This document shows, one piece after another, positions 1-7,691 of a DNA stretch of 32,487 bases. The DNA lies in the NCBI GenBank assembly GCA_030426765.1, contig JAUHXV010000035.1, forward strand, positions 1-32,487. Direction: 5' to 3'. Source of the stretch: Bacteroidia bacterium (GTDB taxonomy: Bacteria; Bacteroidota; Bacteroidia; Chitinophagales; Saprospiraceae). Under the pieces are notes generated by a model, which was not told where the DNA came from, made no database searches, and saw only the letters and a list, made by a program, of their open reading frames with translations. The translations under genes were made by a program, and so were the position numbers. The first letter of the stretch is position 1. Every line of letters begins with the position of its first letter.

Positions 1-154
1 TGGCAGCTATGGCTGACCATTTCCACAGATGGTGCACGGGAGCCGATCCCTTGTCTATGCGTTTCCATACGCGGGGAGGAGCTTTAAGGTCATCGAAAGA
101 CGCCCGGTTGCTTCTGATAAATTCTTCTAACGGATCTCTGTTTTTTATTTCCAT
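1..154 (-). CDS. Anti-sigma-factor-like protein, N-terminal fragment (partial)
   Basis: The reading frame starts at the ATG at 154-152 and runs off the left edge, giving 51 residues that begin MEIKNRDPLEEFIRSNRASF and contain a PPRVWKRID segment. Short acidic/charged N-termini of the DPLEEFIR...F...P...W type followed by a membrane segment are typical of the small proteins encoded directly after ECF sigma genes in Bacteroidota, where they are thought to hold the sigma factor inactive. The frame ends HHLWKWSAIAA, consistent with the start of a transmembrane helix. It lies 31 bp downstream of the ECF sigma gene on the same strand, so the two are probably co-transcribed. Only the N-terminus is visible, so the anti-sigma role rests on context. 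Confidence 0.6.
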   Translation of the reverse strand, partial: MEIKNRDPLEEFIRSNRASFDDLKAPPRVWKRIDKGSAPVHHLWKWSAIAA

Positions 155-185
155 AGCATTCCAACTTAATGGACAGTATATTCAT

Positions 186-758
186 TTATGCCTGTAATAA
201 GGCTCTTAGTTTTGCTTTTGCCCGACTGTATTGCGACTTCGAACCGGATTCGCCGATCCCTGTGATCTCGGCTATTTCCTTGTGGTCGTAGCCTTCGAGG
301 AGGTACAAGGTCAGGACGGTTCGATACCCATCGGGAAGTTGCATGATGGCTGTCTTTACTTTTTCAGCTTCATACTTCAAGTCACTTCCGTCGTGGTCTA
401 TATGCATATCTGACCAATCCTGCGTCTGGTCGGTAATCTCTTCAAATTGTATTCGTCGTTTTTTGAGAGCATTCAGACAGTGATTGATCACGATGCGTTT
501 TATCCACGCGCCGAGACTGGATTCCTGACGAAAGGAATTTAATCGACGGAAAATATCGATAAAGGATTCCTGCAGGGCATCTTCGGCTTCGGCTTCGGAT
601 CCCATCATGCGATAACATATATTATACATCGCATCGCTATAGCGTTGGTATAAAGTATGTTGTGCTTTCCGGTTACCTTCCAGACAAAGGGATATCAATG
701 AAGATTCATCTGCTGAATACATTCGGCTTGTCGCGTCTTGATGTTGGAATAATGACAA
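186..758 (-). CDS. RNA polymerase sigma factor, ECF (sigma-70) family
   Basis: An alternative sigma factor directing RNA polymerase to a small regulon. Region 2 is visible as the stretch from ALYQRYSD-like (HTLYQRYSDAMYNICYRM) through AEDALQESFIDIFRRL and AWIKRIVINHCLNALKK. Region 4 is visible as LPDGYRTVLTLYLLEGYDHK and EIAEITGIGESGSKSQYSRA, the helix-turn-helix that reads the -35 element. The linker between them is acidic, as usual for ECF factors. The longest frame begins with TTG at 758; an ATG at 722 (MYSADESS) would give 178 residues and is the more conventional start. Neither has a clear Shine-Dalgarno sequence. The anti-sigma-like gene follows by 31 bp, and the OsmC gene is divergent. 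Confidence 0.93.
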   Translation of the reverse strand: MSLFQHQDATSRMYSADESSLISLCLEGNRKAQHTLYQRYSDAMYNICYRMMGSEAEAEDALQESFIDIFRRLNSFRQESSLGAWIKRIVINHCLNALKKRRIQFEEITDQTQDWSDMHIDHDGSDLKYEAEKVKTAIMQLPDGYRTVLTLYLLEGYDHKEIAEITGIGESGSKSQYSRAKAKLRALLQA

Positions 759-824
759 GAGATCAGATCAAGGGTTGCATAAGGTTGAATACACGCATAG
801 GATTTAAGCTACATTTACCTCACG

Positions 825-1235
825 ATGAGTATAGTAACAAAGATAAATGCCCGGGTGGGTCGTGAAAAGTATACGACACAACTGACAACAAGAGATCACA
901 GTTGGCTGGCCGATGAGCCTGACACGAATGGCGGACAGGATCGGGGACCCACCTCCAAGGAGTTGATAGCCAGCTCATTAGCAGCCTGCATGGCCATCAC
1001 ACTCAGGATGTATGCTGATCGCAAAGGCTGGGAAGTGGAAGCGATCGAAGTGGACGTAGCGGTGCATTCGATCCGGATTGGGGAGGGCAAAATGACTCGT
1101 TTTGATGCCGAAATTGAGATTTTGGGTAATCTGACGGACAAAGAAAAAGACCGGATGAGCGTCATTGCAGGGAAATGCCCTGTTCACAAGCTGTTAACGC
1201 ATCCCATAGAAATCAATACGGTTTTGAAGCCCTGA
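825..1235 (+). CDS. OsmC/Ohr-family protein (peroxiredoxin-like)
   Basis: A 136-residue cytosolic protein of the OsmC family, whose studied members reduce organic hydroperoxides using two cysteines. The two conserved positions are present: C55 in the helix motif GPTSKELIASSLAACMAI and C118 in the motif AGKCPVHKLL. Length is normal for the family. The ATG at 825 is used; its upstream region is shared with the divergent sigma-factor gene, so control by that sigma factor is conceivable but not shown. The family contains many uncharacterised subgroups (YhfA-like), so the substrate is not known; the redox role follows from the family and the two cysteines. Confidence 0.9.
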   Translation: MSIVTKINARVGREKYTTQLTTRDHSWLADEPDTNGGQDRGPTSKELIASSLAACMAITLRMYADRKGWEVEAIEVDVAVHSIRIGEGKMTRFDAEIEILGNLTDKEKDRMSVIAGKCPVHKLLTHPIEINTVLKP

Positions 1236-1323
1236 CTGGCTCATAAAGCAAAAAACGGGATAAAAGAGGAGATAAATTCGCTTGTTTCAGGGTGTTAGGA
1301 TCAGGATATTCCATAGCGACCAT

Positions 1324-1331
1324 TATCTTTG
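1324..1331 (+). promoter_or_regulatory. Candidate Bacteroidota -7 promoter box (TATCTTTG)
   Basis: TATCTTTG matches the Bacteroidota -7 consensus TAnnTTTG and lies 45 bp upstream of the ATG of the metal-binding lipoprotein. No convincing -33 TTTG partner is visible at the usual spacing, so the call rests on one box and its position. Confidence 0.45.
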
Positions 1332-1376
1332 CATCCCGGAAACCTACTTTTATCAAATAAACACACAAACCCGAAT

Positions 1377-1943
1377 ATGAAATTTTCACAAGTAATACTT
1401 TTGATTTTAATCAGCACAGGACTTGCTTTTACCTCCTGCAAGGATTCCGCAGATGAGTCTAAAACGGATACCCCTGCTTCTGTTTCTCCCACCGCTAATC
1501 CCGGAGAGGATGGTGGTGTGATGCAACCTACCAACCCCGGCAATATCGCCGTTGACCCAGGCGGCGCTGCGGCAATGGGCACCAATACGACCGGAGGGAA
1601 AAAAGAACACCACTACATCTGTAATACAGAAGGATGTGAAGGAAACAGCATGTCTGCAGGAAAGTGTCCGGTATGCAGCGCCGAACTGGTTCATAATGCA
1701 GCTTACCACTCACAAAACAATAGCGGAGGGGCCAACAATGCAAATGCTGCTACTCCGATCATGATCGATCCGGAAACAGGTAAGCCCACCACGGCGACTC
1801 CTGCAACCCCTCCTTCAGGACAAAATGCTTCCGGTGAATACCACTACGCATGTGATGCCGGACATCCCGGCGCTGCAATGGCCGGAAAATGCAGTACCTG
1901 TGGAGCAGAACTCAAACACAACCCTGCTTATCACAATAAATAA
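1377..1943 (+). CDS. Lipoprotein with two heavy-metal-binding-type (HMBD-like) zinc-ribbon domains
   Basis: A 188-residue lipoprotein. The signal peptide ends in a lipobox with Cys21 (AFTSC). A Pro/Ala/Gly/Thr/Asn-rich linker follows, then two copies of a small Cys/His module. Copy one is at residues 78-111 (HHYICN ... GKCPVC.AELVHNAAYH). Copy two is at 155-186 (YHYACDAGHPGAAMAGKC.TCGAELKHNPAYH). The pattern YxC-x(n)-GKCxxCGxEL resembles the 'heavy metal binding domain' found at the N-terminus of copper-transport proteins, so metal binding at the cell envelope is the likely role; which metal is unknown. The start is the ATG at 1377; an in-frame upstream TTG would add 16 residues in front of a complete signal peptide and is rejected. 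A strong hairpin terminator follows. Confidence 0.8.
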   Translation: MKFSQVILLILISTGLAFTSCKDSADESKTDTPASVSPTANPGEDGGVMQPTNPGNIAVDPGGAAAMGTNTTGGKKEHHYICNTEGCEGNSMSAGKCPVCSAELVHNAAYHSQNNSGGANNANAATPIMIDPETGKPTTATPATPPSGQNASGEYHYACDAGHPGAAMAGKCSTCGAELKHNPAYHNK

Positions 1944-1960
1944 GCTTAGGGTCATCCACA

Positions 1961-1996
1961 AAAAAAAGGCTGCATATTGGTATGCAGCCTTTTTTT
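1961..1996 (+). terminator. Rho-independent terminator after the metal-binding lipoprotein
   Basis: Arms GGCTGCATA and TATGCAGCC surround a TTGG loop, with A7 before and T7 after, giving a 16-bp perfect stem when the A/T tracts pair. Because both tracts are present it could act in both directions. Confidence 0.9.
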
Positions 1997-2053
1997 ATGC
2001 GTGTTGCTAAACGCTCTACGTATCTAAACTAAACTTTAGTCAAACGGAACAAA

Positions 2054-2083
2054 AAAGGGTGACGCGCAAAGCCGCCACCCTTT
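2054..2083 (-). terminator. Rho-independent terminator of the metalloprotease gene
   Basis: Read on the minus strand, AAAGGGTGGCG pairs with CGTCACCCTTT (one mismatch) and a run of six T follows. It sits 26 bp past the metalloprotease stop codon. Confidence 0.85.
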
Positions 2084-2108
2084 ATGATTCTCATAGTTAG
2101 CACTTGAC

Positions 2109-4940
2109 TTACAACTTACTGAACTTAATCGGATACCAATCATCATGTATCTGTATCATCAGGATATACATTCCCGGCATGAGGTGTTGTATATCCAATT
2201 GCTTTTCTTCGCTCGCGCGCACATCGAGACTAAACTCATTCCCATCGATGGCCATCAGTCGCATAGATTGGATATGACCTGAGCAGTTGATATTTAACAC
2301 CTCCTGCGCCGGATTAGGGTATACCAAAATATCTTCGACAGAAAAATCTTCCTTCTCGAAAGCTGCATAGGCTTCCGGCATCACTGAGACTTCCCGGATG
2401 TCAAGCATTGTTTCCACCAATGGATCACCTGTGGTCTTGGATATCGTGACTGCATCTACATAGATATTGTCACTGTTGTCACTCGCATCACATTGTATCC
2501 GCAATTTACCCTGGGCATTCGGATCAAAGGACGGAACGAATATGGTGCCTACGTAAAACACATTATTTTCAAAATCCTCCCCTTTGATAATCTGGCCGAT
2601 CGTACTCCAGCCATTGTTTTGATCTTTATATCGAATGATAAAATCTTCGCCGTTTTCCAGCCCTACTGATTTAAAGTAGAACTCCATTTTTACGCTGGTA
2701 GCTCCCGTCAGGTCCAGCCATGGTGACGTCATGGAGGAGGGCTTTCCTGAATTGTCACGGATACGTATCGAGTAATTGCCTTCCCATGAGTGCGAACTAG
2801 CTACTCTGGTGGCGTCACCTCCTCCATCTTTCCAGCCATCCCATCCGGTCTCGAAGTAACTGGCGACCAGTTCTACATCTTCCGACGGTGGAGGTGGCGG
2901 GCAGGCAGGACACGGTCCACCACAATCAATACCCTCTTCGCTCTGATTCTGGATACCATCTTCACAGGTTGGACAAGCCGGACAAGGACCACCGCAATCA
3001 ACATCTTCTTCGCCTTGATTTTGAATGCCATCACTGCATGTCTCACACGGCGCACATGGTCCACCGCAATCAATGCCTTCTTCGCCCTGATTTTGGATAC
3101 CGTCATCGCAAGTTGGACAATCCGGACATGGTCCACCGCAATCAACACCCTCTTCACCCTGATTTTGAATGCCGTCATTACAGCTTGGACCTCCGCCCGA
3201 AATTTCTATTCCATAATCTTCGACTTCTCCATACGTGAAGGAGCCACAGGTAGCGGGATAGCCACCATATTTCATAGAGACGCGCATACGAGTCGTACCG
3301 GAAGACGCACTTGATGGAACAGTAAAGGACAGATTCAAGGTAGAGGCACTGATACCCTGGGCTACCATCTCTCCTGCATCACTCCAATCCAAATCTCCAT
3401 TGTAATCGATCCATACCCTCCAGTACTCGGTATAGGAGGAGTTTACAAAACCGGGCGTCAGCTGAATTGTATAGCTGGTTCCCGGAGACAAATCAGTATT
3501 CATCGCCGTGAAATCTGCATACCCTCCGTTATTGCCACTTGTGTGATCAATAGTACCCAGTACGACTTCCTGGATATACTCATAGTTTGTATTGTTTCCA
3601 CTCGACGCACAATAGGAAGGTGGTGGCGGTGGGGGTGGCGGACCACAGGATGTCAGACAATTGTTTGTGGCATTCACGCGATTTCGAAGCACATTACCCG
3701 GTTGCGGACCGAAGCCAAGATTAAAATTAATACCCGCATTGGTCAAATGGCAATAGCTCATAATCGTCCCACCTTCAGGTGGAATTCCGGGTAGCGGGCA
3801 GTTGCCTTCTGTGCTTCCCGCACAACCATCGATGGCTGTATTATCGCCATTCCAGACACAGGCATGTGTGTGTTTGGAACCGACCACGTGGCCCATTTCA
3901 TGTGATATCACCATCACGGACCAGCTGTACGTCGGTACATTCTGATATGTAGCATCGATACTGCTGAAGCATTTCCGCCAGTCCGGGTTTGAAGAACACA
4001 TATTGTCCAGCACAGCAATCCCGCCGCTGGCTTTATAGGATACCAGGTGGCCGATGTTGCCATTAAACTCATCCGTATATGCCTGAAAAGCATTTAGCAT
4101 AGCACCGGATGAATTTCCATTGTAGGGACTCGGGGTTGTCCAGGCGTAGATCTCATTGATCATCATATTGATCGACTCGGCATTATAGAGCACGATACTT
4201 TGGTTAAACAAACCGGTGATATAGTTCGTGGCCGGTGTGGCTCCTCCTTTTTGTGTGACGATATCATCATCGATCTCTATGTACACACGTACGCAGTCAT
4301 CGATATCCCGGCTACTCGGAGAGGATTGAATTTCTTCGATGGTGTATCCCGGGCCTTCATCAGAAGTAGCACAATCAAATACAAACGGTTTTTCAAGGTC
4401 GCGATCATTGTACAGAATATGCGTGTTCTCTCTGTCCGTTTCGAGGCGACCTAGTATTACATTACCCTGGCTCGTAGAAATCATTCCCATCAGTTCGTGA
4501 TTGAAAACAGAAAGTGCTACGATTGAGTTTGGGTCACCGGACACCATACCCCGGTAATGCAGACCATGTGTATAATTGACCGGAATACCGGGAGCATCAC
4601 TGGCAAACAACACAAAGTCTTCGGAAAAAATCTGGTGCTGTACCAGATCCAATTCAATTTGTTCACGATCGCCGGCCGGTAAGGTCAGACGAATCAGGTC
4701 ATGCTTTTCAGATAACAGAGTTTCGATCGCGTCCTGATCAAGCGTCAGCAAAGCGCCTTTGGTCACGCCTTCCATCTCCAGTGCTCTGGTGGAAAGATCA
4801 TTTGTGACAAAAGTGCAAAGAGAGGTTTCGTAAAAATCCAAACCAGAGGAAAGCATTGCAGAAATTTCTTCTGACACACTTTTCTGTCCGTAGACAGACA
4901 TGGATACAAAGCAGCAAACAAGGAAAGTAAAAATTCTCAT
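2109..4940 (-). CDS. Secreted reprolysin-like (M12B-type) metalloprotease with GEVEDY domain, Cys-rich repeats and T9SS sorting domain
   Basis: A 943-residue exported protease. Order of parts: signal peptide (1-19, ending VYGQ); M12B-type propeptide (about 90-180, with HYRGMVSGDPNSIVALS); zinc metalloprotease domain (about 213-430) with HEMGHVVGSKH at 347-357 (ligands H347, H351, H357, catalytic E348) and the Met-turn GGTIMSYC; a poly-proline linker (about 434); a beta domain ending in GEVEDY at 571-576; four 24-residue Cys-rich repeats (587-682); a jelly-roll/MAM-like segment (about 695-845); and a type IX secretion C-terminal domain starting ILVYPNP at 871. By family knowledge it is translocated by the Por/T9SS system and anchored or released at the cell surface. 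Substrate is unknown. It has its own terminator and is probably monocistronic. Confidence 0.93.
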   Translation of the reverse strand: MRIFTFLVCCFVSMSVYGQKSVSEEISAMLSSGLDFYETSLCTFVTNDLSTRALEMEGVTKGALLTLDQDAIETLLSEKHDLIRLTLPAGDREQIELDLVQHQIFSEDFVLFASDAPGIPVNYTHGLHYRGMVSGDPNSIVALSVFNHELMGMISTSQGNVILGRLETDRENTHILYNDRDLEKPFVFDCATSDEGPGYTIEEIQSSPSSRDIDDCVRVYIEIDDDIVTQKGGATPATNYITGLFNQSIVLYNAESINMMINEIYAWTTPSPYNGNSSGAMLNAFQAYTDEFNGNIGHLVSYKASGGIAVLDNMCSSNPDWRKCFSSIDATYQNVPTYSWSVMVISHEMGHVVGSKHTHACVWNGDNTAIDGCAGSTEGNCPLPGIPPEGGTIMSYCHLTNAGINFNLGFGPQPGNVLRNRVNATNNCLTSCGPPPPPPPPSYCASSGNNTNYEYIQEVVLGTIDHTSGNNGGYADFTAMNTDLSPGTSYTIQLTPGFVNSSYTEYWRVWIDYNGDLDWSDAGEMVAQGISASTLNLSFTVPSSASSGTTRMRVSMKYGGYPATCGSFTYGEVEDYGIEISGGGPSCNDGIQNQGEEGVDCGGPCPDCPTCDDGIQNQGEEGIDCGGPCAPCETCSDGIQNQGEEDVDCGGPCPACPTCEDGIQNQSEEGIDCGGPCPACPPPPPSEDVELVASYFETGWDGWKDGGGDATRVASSHSWEGNYSIRIRDNSGKPSSMTSPWLDLTGATSVKMEFYFKSVGLENGEDFIIRYKDQNNGWSTIGQIIKGEDFENNVFYVGTIFVPSFDPNAQGKLRIQCDASDNSDNIYVDAVTISKTTGDPLVETMLDIREVSVMPEAYAAFEKEDFSVEDILVYPNPAQEVLNINCSGHIQSMRLMAIDGNEFSLDVRASEEKQLDIQHLMPGMYILMIQIHDDWYPIKFSKL
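2895..3182 (-). repeat. Four tandem 72-bp coding repeats (Cys-rich module)
   Basis: Four consecutive 24-codon units lie within the metalloprotease, each of the form C-x-DGIQNQGEEGVDCGGPC-x2-C-x2. Units differ at a few positions (GVDC/GIDC/DVDC; one QSEE). The six-residue core DGIQNQ and the CGGPC motif are invariant. Acidic residues plus paired cysteines suggest a small disulfide-stabilised, possibly calcium-binding spacer (inference). The near-identity at DNA level makes this stretch prone to copy-number change. Confidence 0.9.
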
Positions 4941-5257
4941 CTAATAAGGTTGTTTGATTAAAAAATAATAACAGGAAAGCATCGTGACTGCGTGGAGGCA
5001 GAGGCCACAATGAATGCCAACCTTAAGGTGAGAATGACAAGATTCAAAACACCTTCCACACGATTTGGAGCATCGTATATATGTTGTTTTGAATTCCTAA
5101 ATATTGAAGTTTTTATGCAGACAGGAAAAAATCTGCATGTTTTTTACTGAAAATTCAGGGTATTTACGGATATAAATCAGTAAAAACCTTGGATGAATTG
5201 ATGAAAATACGTCCTGTCAGGTGCGATTGCTATGCGTATCTATCAAATTGATTTTTG
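4941..5257. other. Intergenic region, no gene seen
   Basis: This AT-rich spacer lies between the metalloprotease start and the 3' end of the coiled-coil gene. It must hold the metalloprotease promoter. I see no convincing hairpin terminator for that gene's upstream neighbour and no coding potential beyond shadow frames. Confidence 0.5.
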
Positions 5258-6145
5258 TTATTCACGCTCCTGTTTTAATGTTTCCAGTTTACCCTTCACC
5301 GCTTCGACAATTGTCTTCTGATCTTCAATTTGCCGACTCATAGATTCCTGTTCCTGCTGATTTTCCACGATATCCTGTTCTGCTTTGGTGATCTTATCCT
5401 TATGATTTAAAATGTCTTTGTGAAAACTCTCATGTTCGCGTTCGAGTTTATCAAGACTCTTCTGGAGCTTTGCCAGATTCTTCTTTTCCGTTTTAAGGGC
5501 TTTTGGGTCATCCCGGACGGTCTCTACATAATCTCTTTGCACCTGAATCTCACCCCGCATGTTTTCCTGGTTTGTCTCGTTTATCGGAATACCAATTTCG
5601 GCTTCATTGATTGTGGCTTTGGATGATTCGATCGTACTTTCAAGTTTTTCTTTTTCCCGCACCAACTTTTCCAAGTCACTTTCAAGTTTTTCTAGCGTCT
5701 TATTCTGCTCTTCCAGATCTATCGCCACCATATCCACTTTGACTTTGTGGGCAAACTTCAATAAAAATTCTTCTGCGATGTGGTAATTGGAATCCGTTTC
5801 GGTGAGATAGTCCTCACCCATATCAAACCATACGATCATGCGGGTGCCGTGTACACTACTTTCCGCGAGATTATACACCTGGATCAGGTTTCCATCGCCG
5901 ATGGCACCTACGTGAATGTCCTGTACCACGGTTTCTTTCGACCCTTTTACGCTGCTGACTCTCCCATACGGCTTCATATAATCTTTCCATTCTGATTGGG
6001 CAAACTTAGGATCGGTATCGGGCAACAGGATCGTGAGGCAAGGCTGAGGCCCAGCCACCATCGTAACAGTCTCTGCCTGCACCTGAGCGGAAATGGTCAT
6101 CACAGCAGAAAAGAAAACAAAGAGGCTTAAAAGGATTTTTTTCAT
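5258..6145 (-). CDS. Secreted coiled-coil protein of unknown function
   Basis: A 295-residue protein starting MKKILLSLFVFFSAVMTISAQ, a clear signal peptide with cleavage after SAQ. Residues about 25-145 form a small globular part containing GPQPCLTILLPDTD and WKDYMKPYGRV. From about 145 to the end the sequence is a continuous heptad-like Glu/Lys/Leu coiled coil (LEEQNKTLEKLESDLEKLVR and so on). I do not recognise the family. The frame could be extended 67 codons upstream, but the ATG at 6145 begins the signal peptide and is chosen. It probably sits in the periplasm or on the outer membrane. The neighbouring lipoprotein upstream ends in its own hairpin, so the two are likely separate transcripts. 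Confidence 0.75.
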   Translation of the reverse strand: MKKILLSLFVFFSAVMTISAQVQAETVTMVAGPQPCLTILLPDTDPKFAQSEWKDYMKPYGRVSSVKGSKETVVQDIHVGAIGDGNLIQVYNLAESSVHGTRMIVWFDMGEDYLTETDSNYHIAEEFLLKFAHKVKVDMVAIDLEEQNKTLEKLESDLEKLVREKEKLESTIESSKATINEAEIGIPINETNQENMRGEIQVQRDYVETVRDDPKALKTEKKNLAKLQKSLDKLEREHESFHKDILNHKDKITKAEQDIVENQQEQESMSRQIEDQKTIVEAVKGKLETLKQERE

Positions 6146-6310
6146 CTGACATCTATTTAACAGTATAAGAACACGACGCAATTCATATTTGTTCCTATTC
6201 ACGTATCCATGCACGCAATTTACCAATTCTGGCAGAAAAAAAACCATCCATTCTGCCTTCATTTCTTTGATGGGTAGCATGTAGGTATAGGCAAGACATT
6301 CCGTACATGG

Positions 6311-6355
6311 AAAAATGACAGAGGCCATTGCCGGGAAATACAGCAATGGCCTCTG
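6311..6355 (-). terminator. Hairpin terminator of the duplicated-domain lipoprotein gene
   Basis: A perfect 13-bp inverted repeat (arms CAGAGGCCATTGC at 6319-6331 and its reverse complement at 6343-6355) has an 11-nt loop. On the minus strand it is followed by TCATTTTT. It begins 17 bp past the stop codon of the gene at 6373-7050. Confidence 0.8.
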
Positions 6356-6372
6356 AAAAAGTATTGGGACTA

Positions 6373-7050
6373 TTATTCCAGCGTGTAAAATGTAATCGTC
6401 GGAGGACCTTCCACACCTGCTTCGGTCATCAGGGTTTTGAGTTCTTCTGAAGCTATGCGGGCTTTTGCCTTGTCCATGTCGGTGACAGCAAAAACGATAT
6501 AGATCATATTCGAATCATCCATATCCCGGGCCATCCCTCTTTCCACAAGACCATATCCTGCACGCGCTGTTCTGCCTTCCTTGCTGTATGCGGCAAACCA
6601 GGCATCAAAGTCGTTTACTTTGTGGCTGACCATCACCCGATCTTTTGTTGTGGCTTCGGTAGTATCATATCGGATGACATTCATAAACGCAAATTCCGGC
6701 GCGCTTGTCACCCCGGCAGAATCCATCGCTGTTTTAAGTTCAGGCATGGCAATAAATTCCTTTGCTCTGTCTAAATCTTCAATCCTGCTTAAGACCATTA
6801 CGCTGTTAGGATCATCCATCATACGGCCTACTGCAATTTCAGTCAGACCATATGCACTTCTGACAGAATCATGGGCCATATAGCCTTCTTTCCAAACATC
6901 GAAGTCAGCGACGGAATGCTGAATCATTGTGGCCTGATAAGGAGGAAGGCCGGCCAGGGGATCTGCTTCGACTTCTTCCTCAGCGGCCTGATTGCAGGCA
7001 AAGCATAATAAGAAGAAAGCCCCCAGGAGTAAAAAGTTGGTACGTTTCAT
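6373..7050 (-). CDS. Lipoprotein with two tandem dimeric alpha/beta-barrel-like domains
   Basis: A 225-residue lipoprotein with lipobox Cys19 (LCFAC), then an acidic linker. Two homologous modules of about 85 residues follow: residues about 43-127 (HSVADFDVWKEGY ... MDDPNSVMVL ... AKEFIAMPELKTAMDSAGV) and about 140-224 (HKVNDFDAWFAAY ... MDDSNMIYIVF ... AKARIASEELKTLMTEAGV). The pattern, with a DFDxW segment and a C-terminal helix-strand, fits the ferredoxin-like dimeric alpha/beta barrel of antibiotic-biosynthesis-monooxygenase-like proteins; here the two halves would form an internal pseudo-dimer. No catalytic residues can be assigned. The start follows from the signal peptide. Confidence 0.75.
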   Translation of the reverse strand: MKRTNFLLLGAFFLLCFACNQAAEEEVEADPLAGLPPYQATMIQHSVADFDVWKEGYMAHDSVRSAYGLTEIAVGRMMDDPNSVMVLSRIEDLDRAKEFIAMPELKTAMDSAGVTSAPEFAFMNVIRYDTTEATTKDRVMVSHKVNDFDAWFAAYSKEGRTARAGYGLVERGMARDMDDSNMIYIVFAVTDMDKAKARIASEELKTLMTEAGVEGPPTITFYTLE

Positions 7051-7295
7051 CGTAAAAAAATTTAAATAAAAAATAGTGTGATAATCCGGCTCTCAGAAGG
7101 GAGGTATCATGAATAGATTAGGAGAGGCTAATGGAAGAACAATAGTGTCAGAAACTATTCTTTGAAAGCCGACTATACAGTGATATCTCGCTCAGCCTTT
7201 GATATCAAAGACAAAATATATGAAAAAAAATGGTCAGTATCAAACTATTACACGCTAAAATCAACCGGCAAACGAAGAAACAGACTGGAAGACTG

Positions 7296-7691
7296 TTACC
7301 AGGATTCTTCCTTTCGATACACAATACCTTTAAATGAAGCGACAAGTTCATGCCCTCTGAGTACCTGAATCAGATAAAACCCCAGCTTGTGTCCAAGCGA
7401 AGTCTCTTCTGCAATAGCGGTCAGCACATCACCAACGTTTACTGGTTTGATATGGTTGACTGAAGCTTCAACAGACATTGATTTTCTTCCATGCGCATTT
7501 GAAGCAAAAGCCAGCGCACTGTCTGCCAGGGCAAAGGTTATCGCTCCATGCGCCACGCCAAATCCATTGACCATTTCCGGACGAACTGTCATTTCGAGCT
7601 TTGAGACGCCTTCGCCATCTTCCAAAATGTGTATGCCGAGCCATTGCGAGAATAAATCGCCCTCGTACATTTTTTCCACGATCTTATGCAT
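7296..7691 (-). CDS. paaI: PaaI-type hotdog-fold acyl-CoA thioesterase
   Basis: A 131-residue hotdog-fold thioesterase. The family signature is visible in the segment VNGFGVAHGAITFALADSAL, where the HG dipeptide and the following acidic residue (D in LADSA) form the active site. By family knowledge PaaI hydrolyses phenylacetyl-CoA and ring-hydroxylated CoA thioesters, rescuing CoA when the phenylacetate pathway stalls. It is the last gene of a paaG-paaH-paaI run. Its ATG (7691-7689) shares one base with the paaH stop (TGATG), indicating translational coupling. A longer frame into paaH exists but has no merit given this overlap and the normal length. Confidence 0.9.
   Translation of the reverse strand: MHKIVEKMYEGDLFSQWLGIHILEDGEGVSKLEMTVRPEMVNGFGVAHGAITFALADSALAFASNAHGRKSMSVEASVNHIKPVNVGDVLTAIAEETSLGHKLGFYLIQVLRGHELVASFKGIVYRKEESW

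Noticed and set aside
2790..3314. 174-codon plus-strand frame over the metalloprotease repeats
   Set aside because: The apparent repeats in its translation are only the reverse reading of the Cys-rich coding repeats.
7197..7210. 14-bp perfect palindrome CTTTGATATCAAAG
   Set aside because: It could be an operator, but it lies about 150 bp from the nearest start codon with no second copy, so it is not supported as a site.
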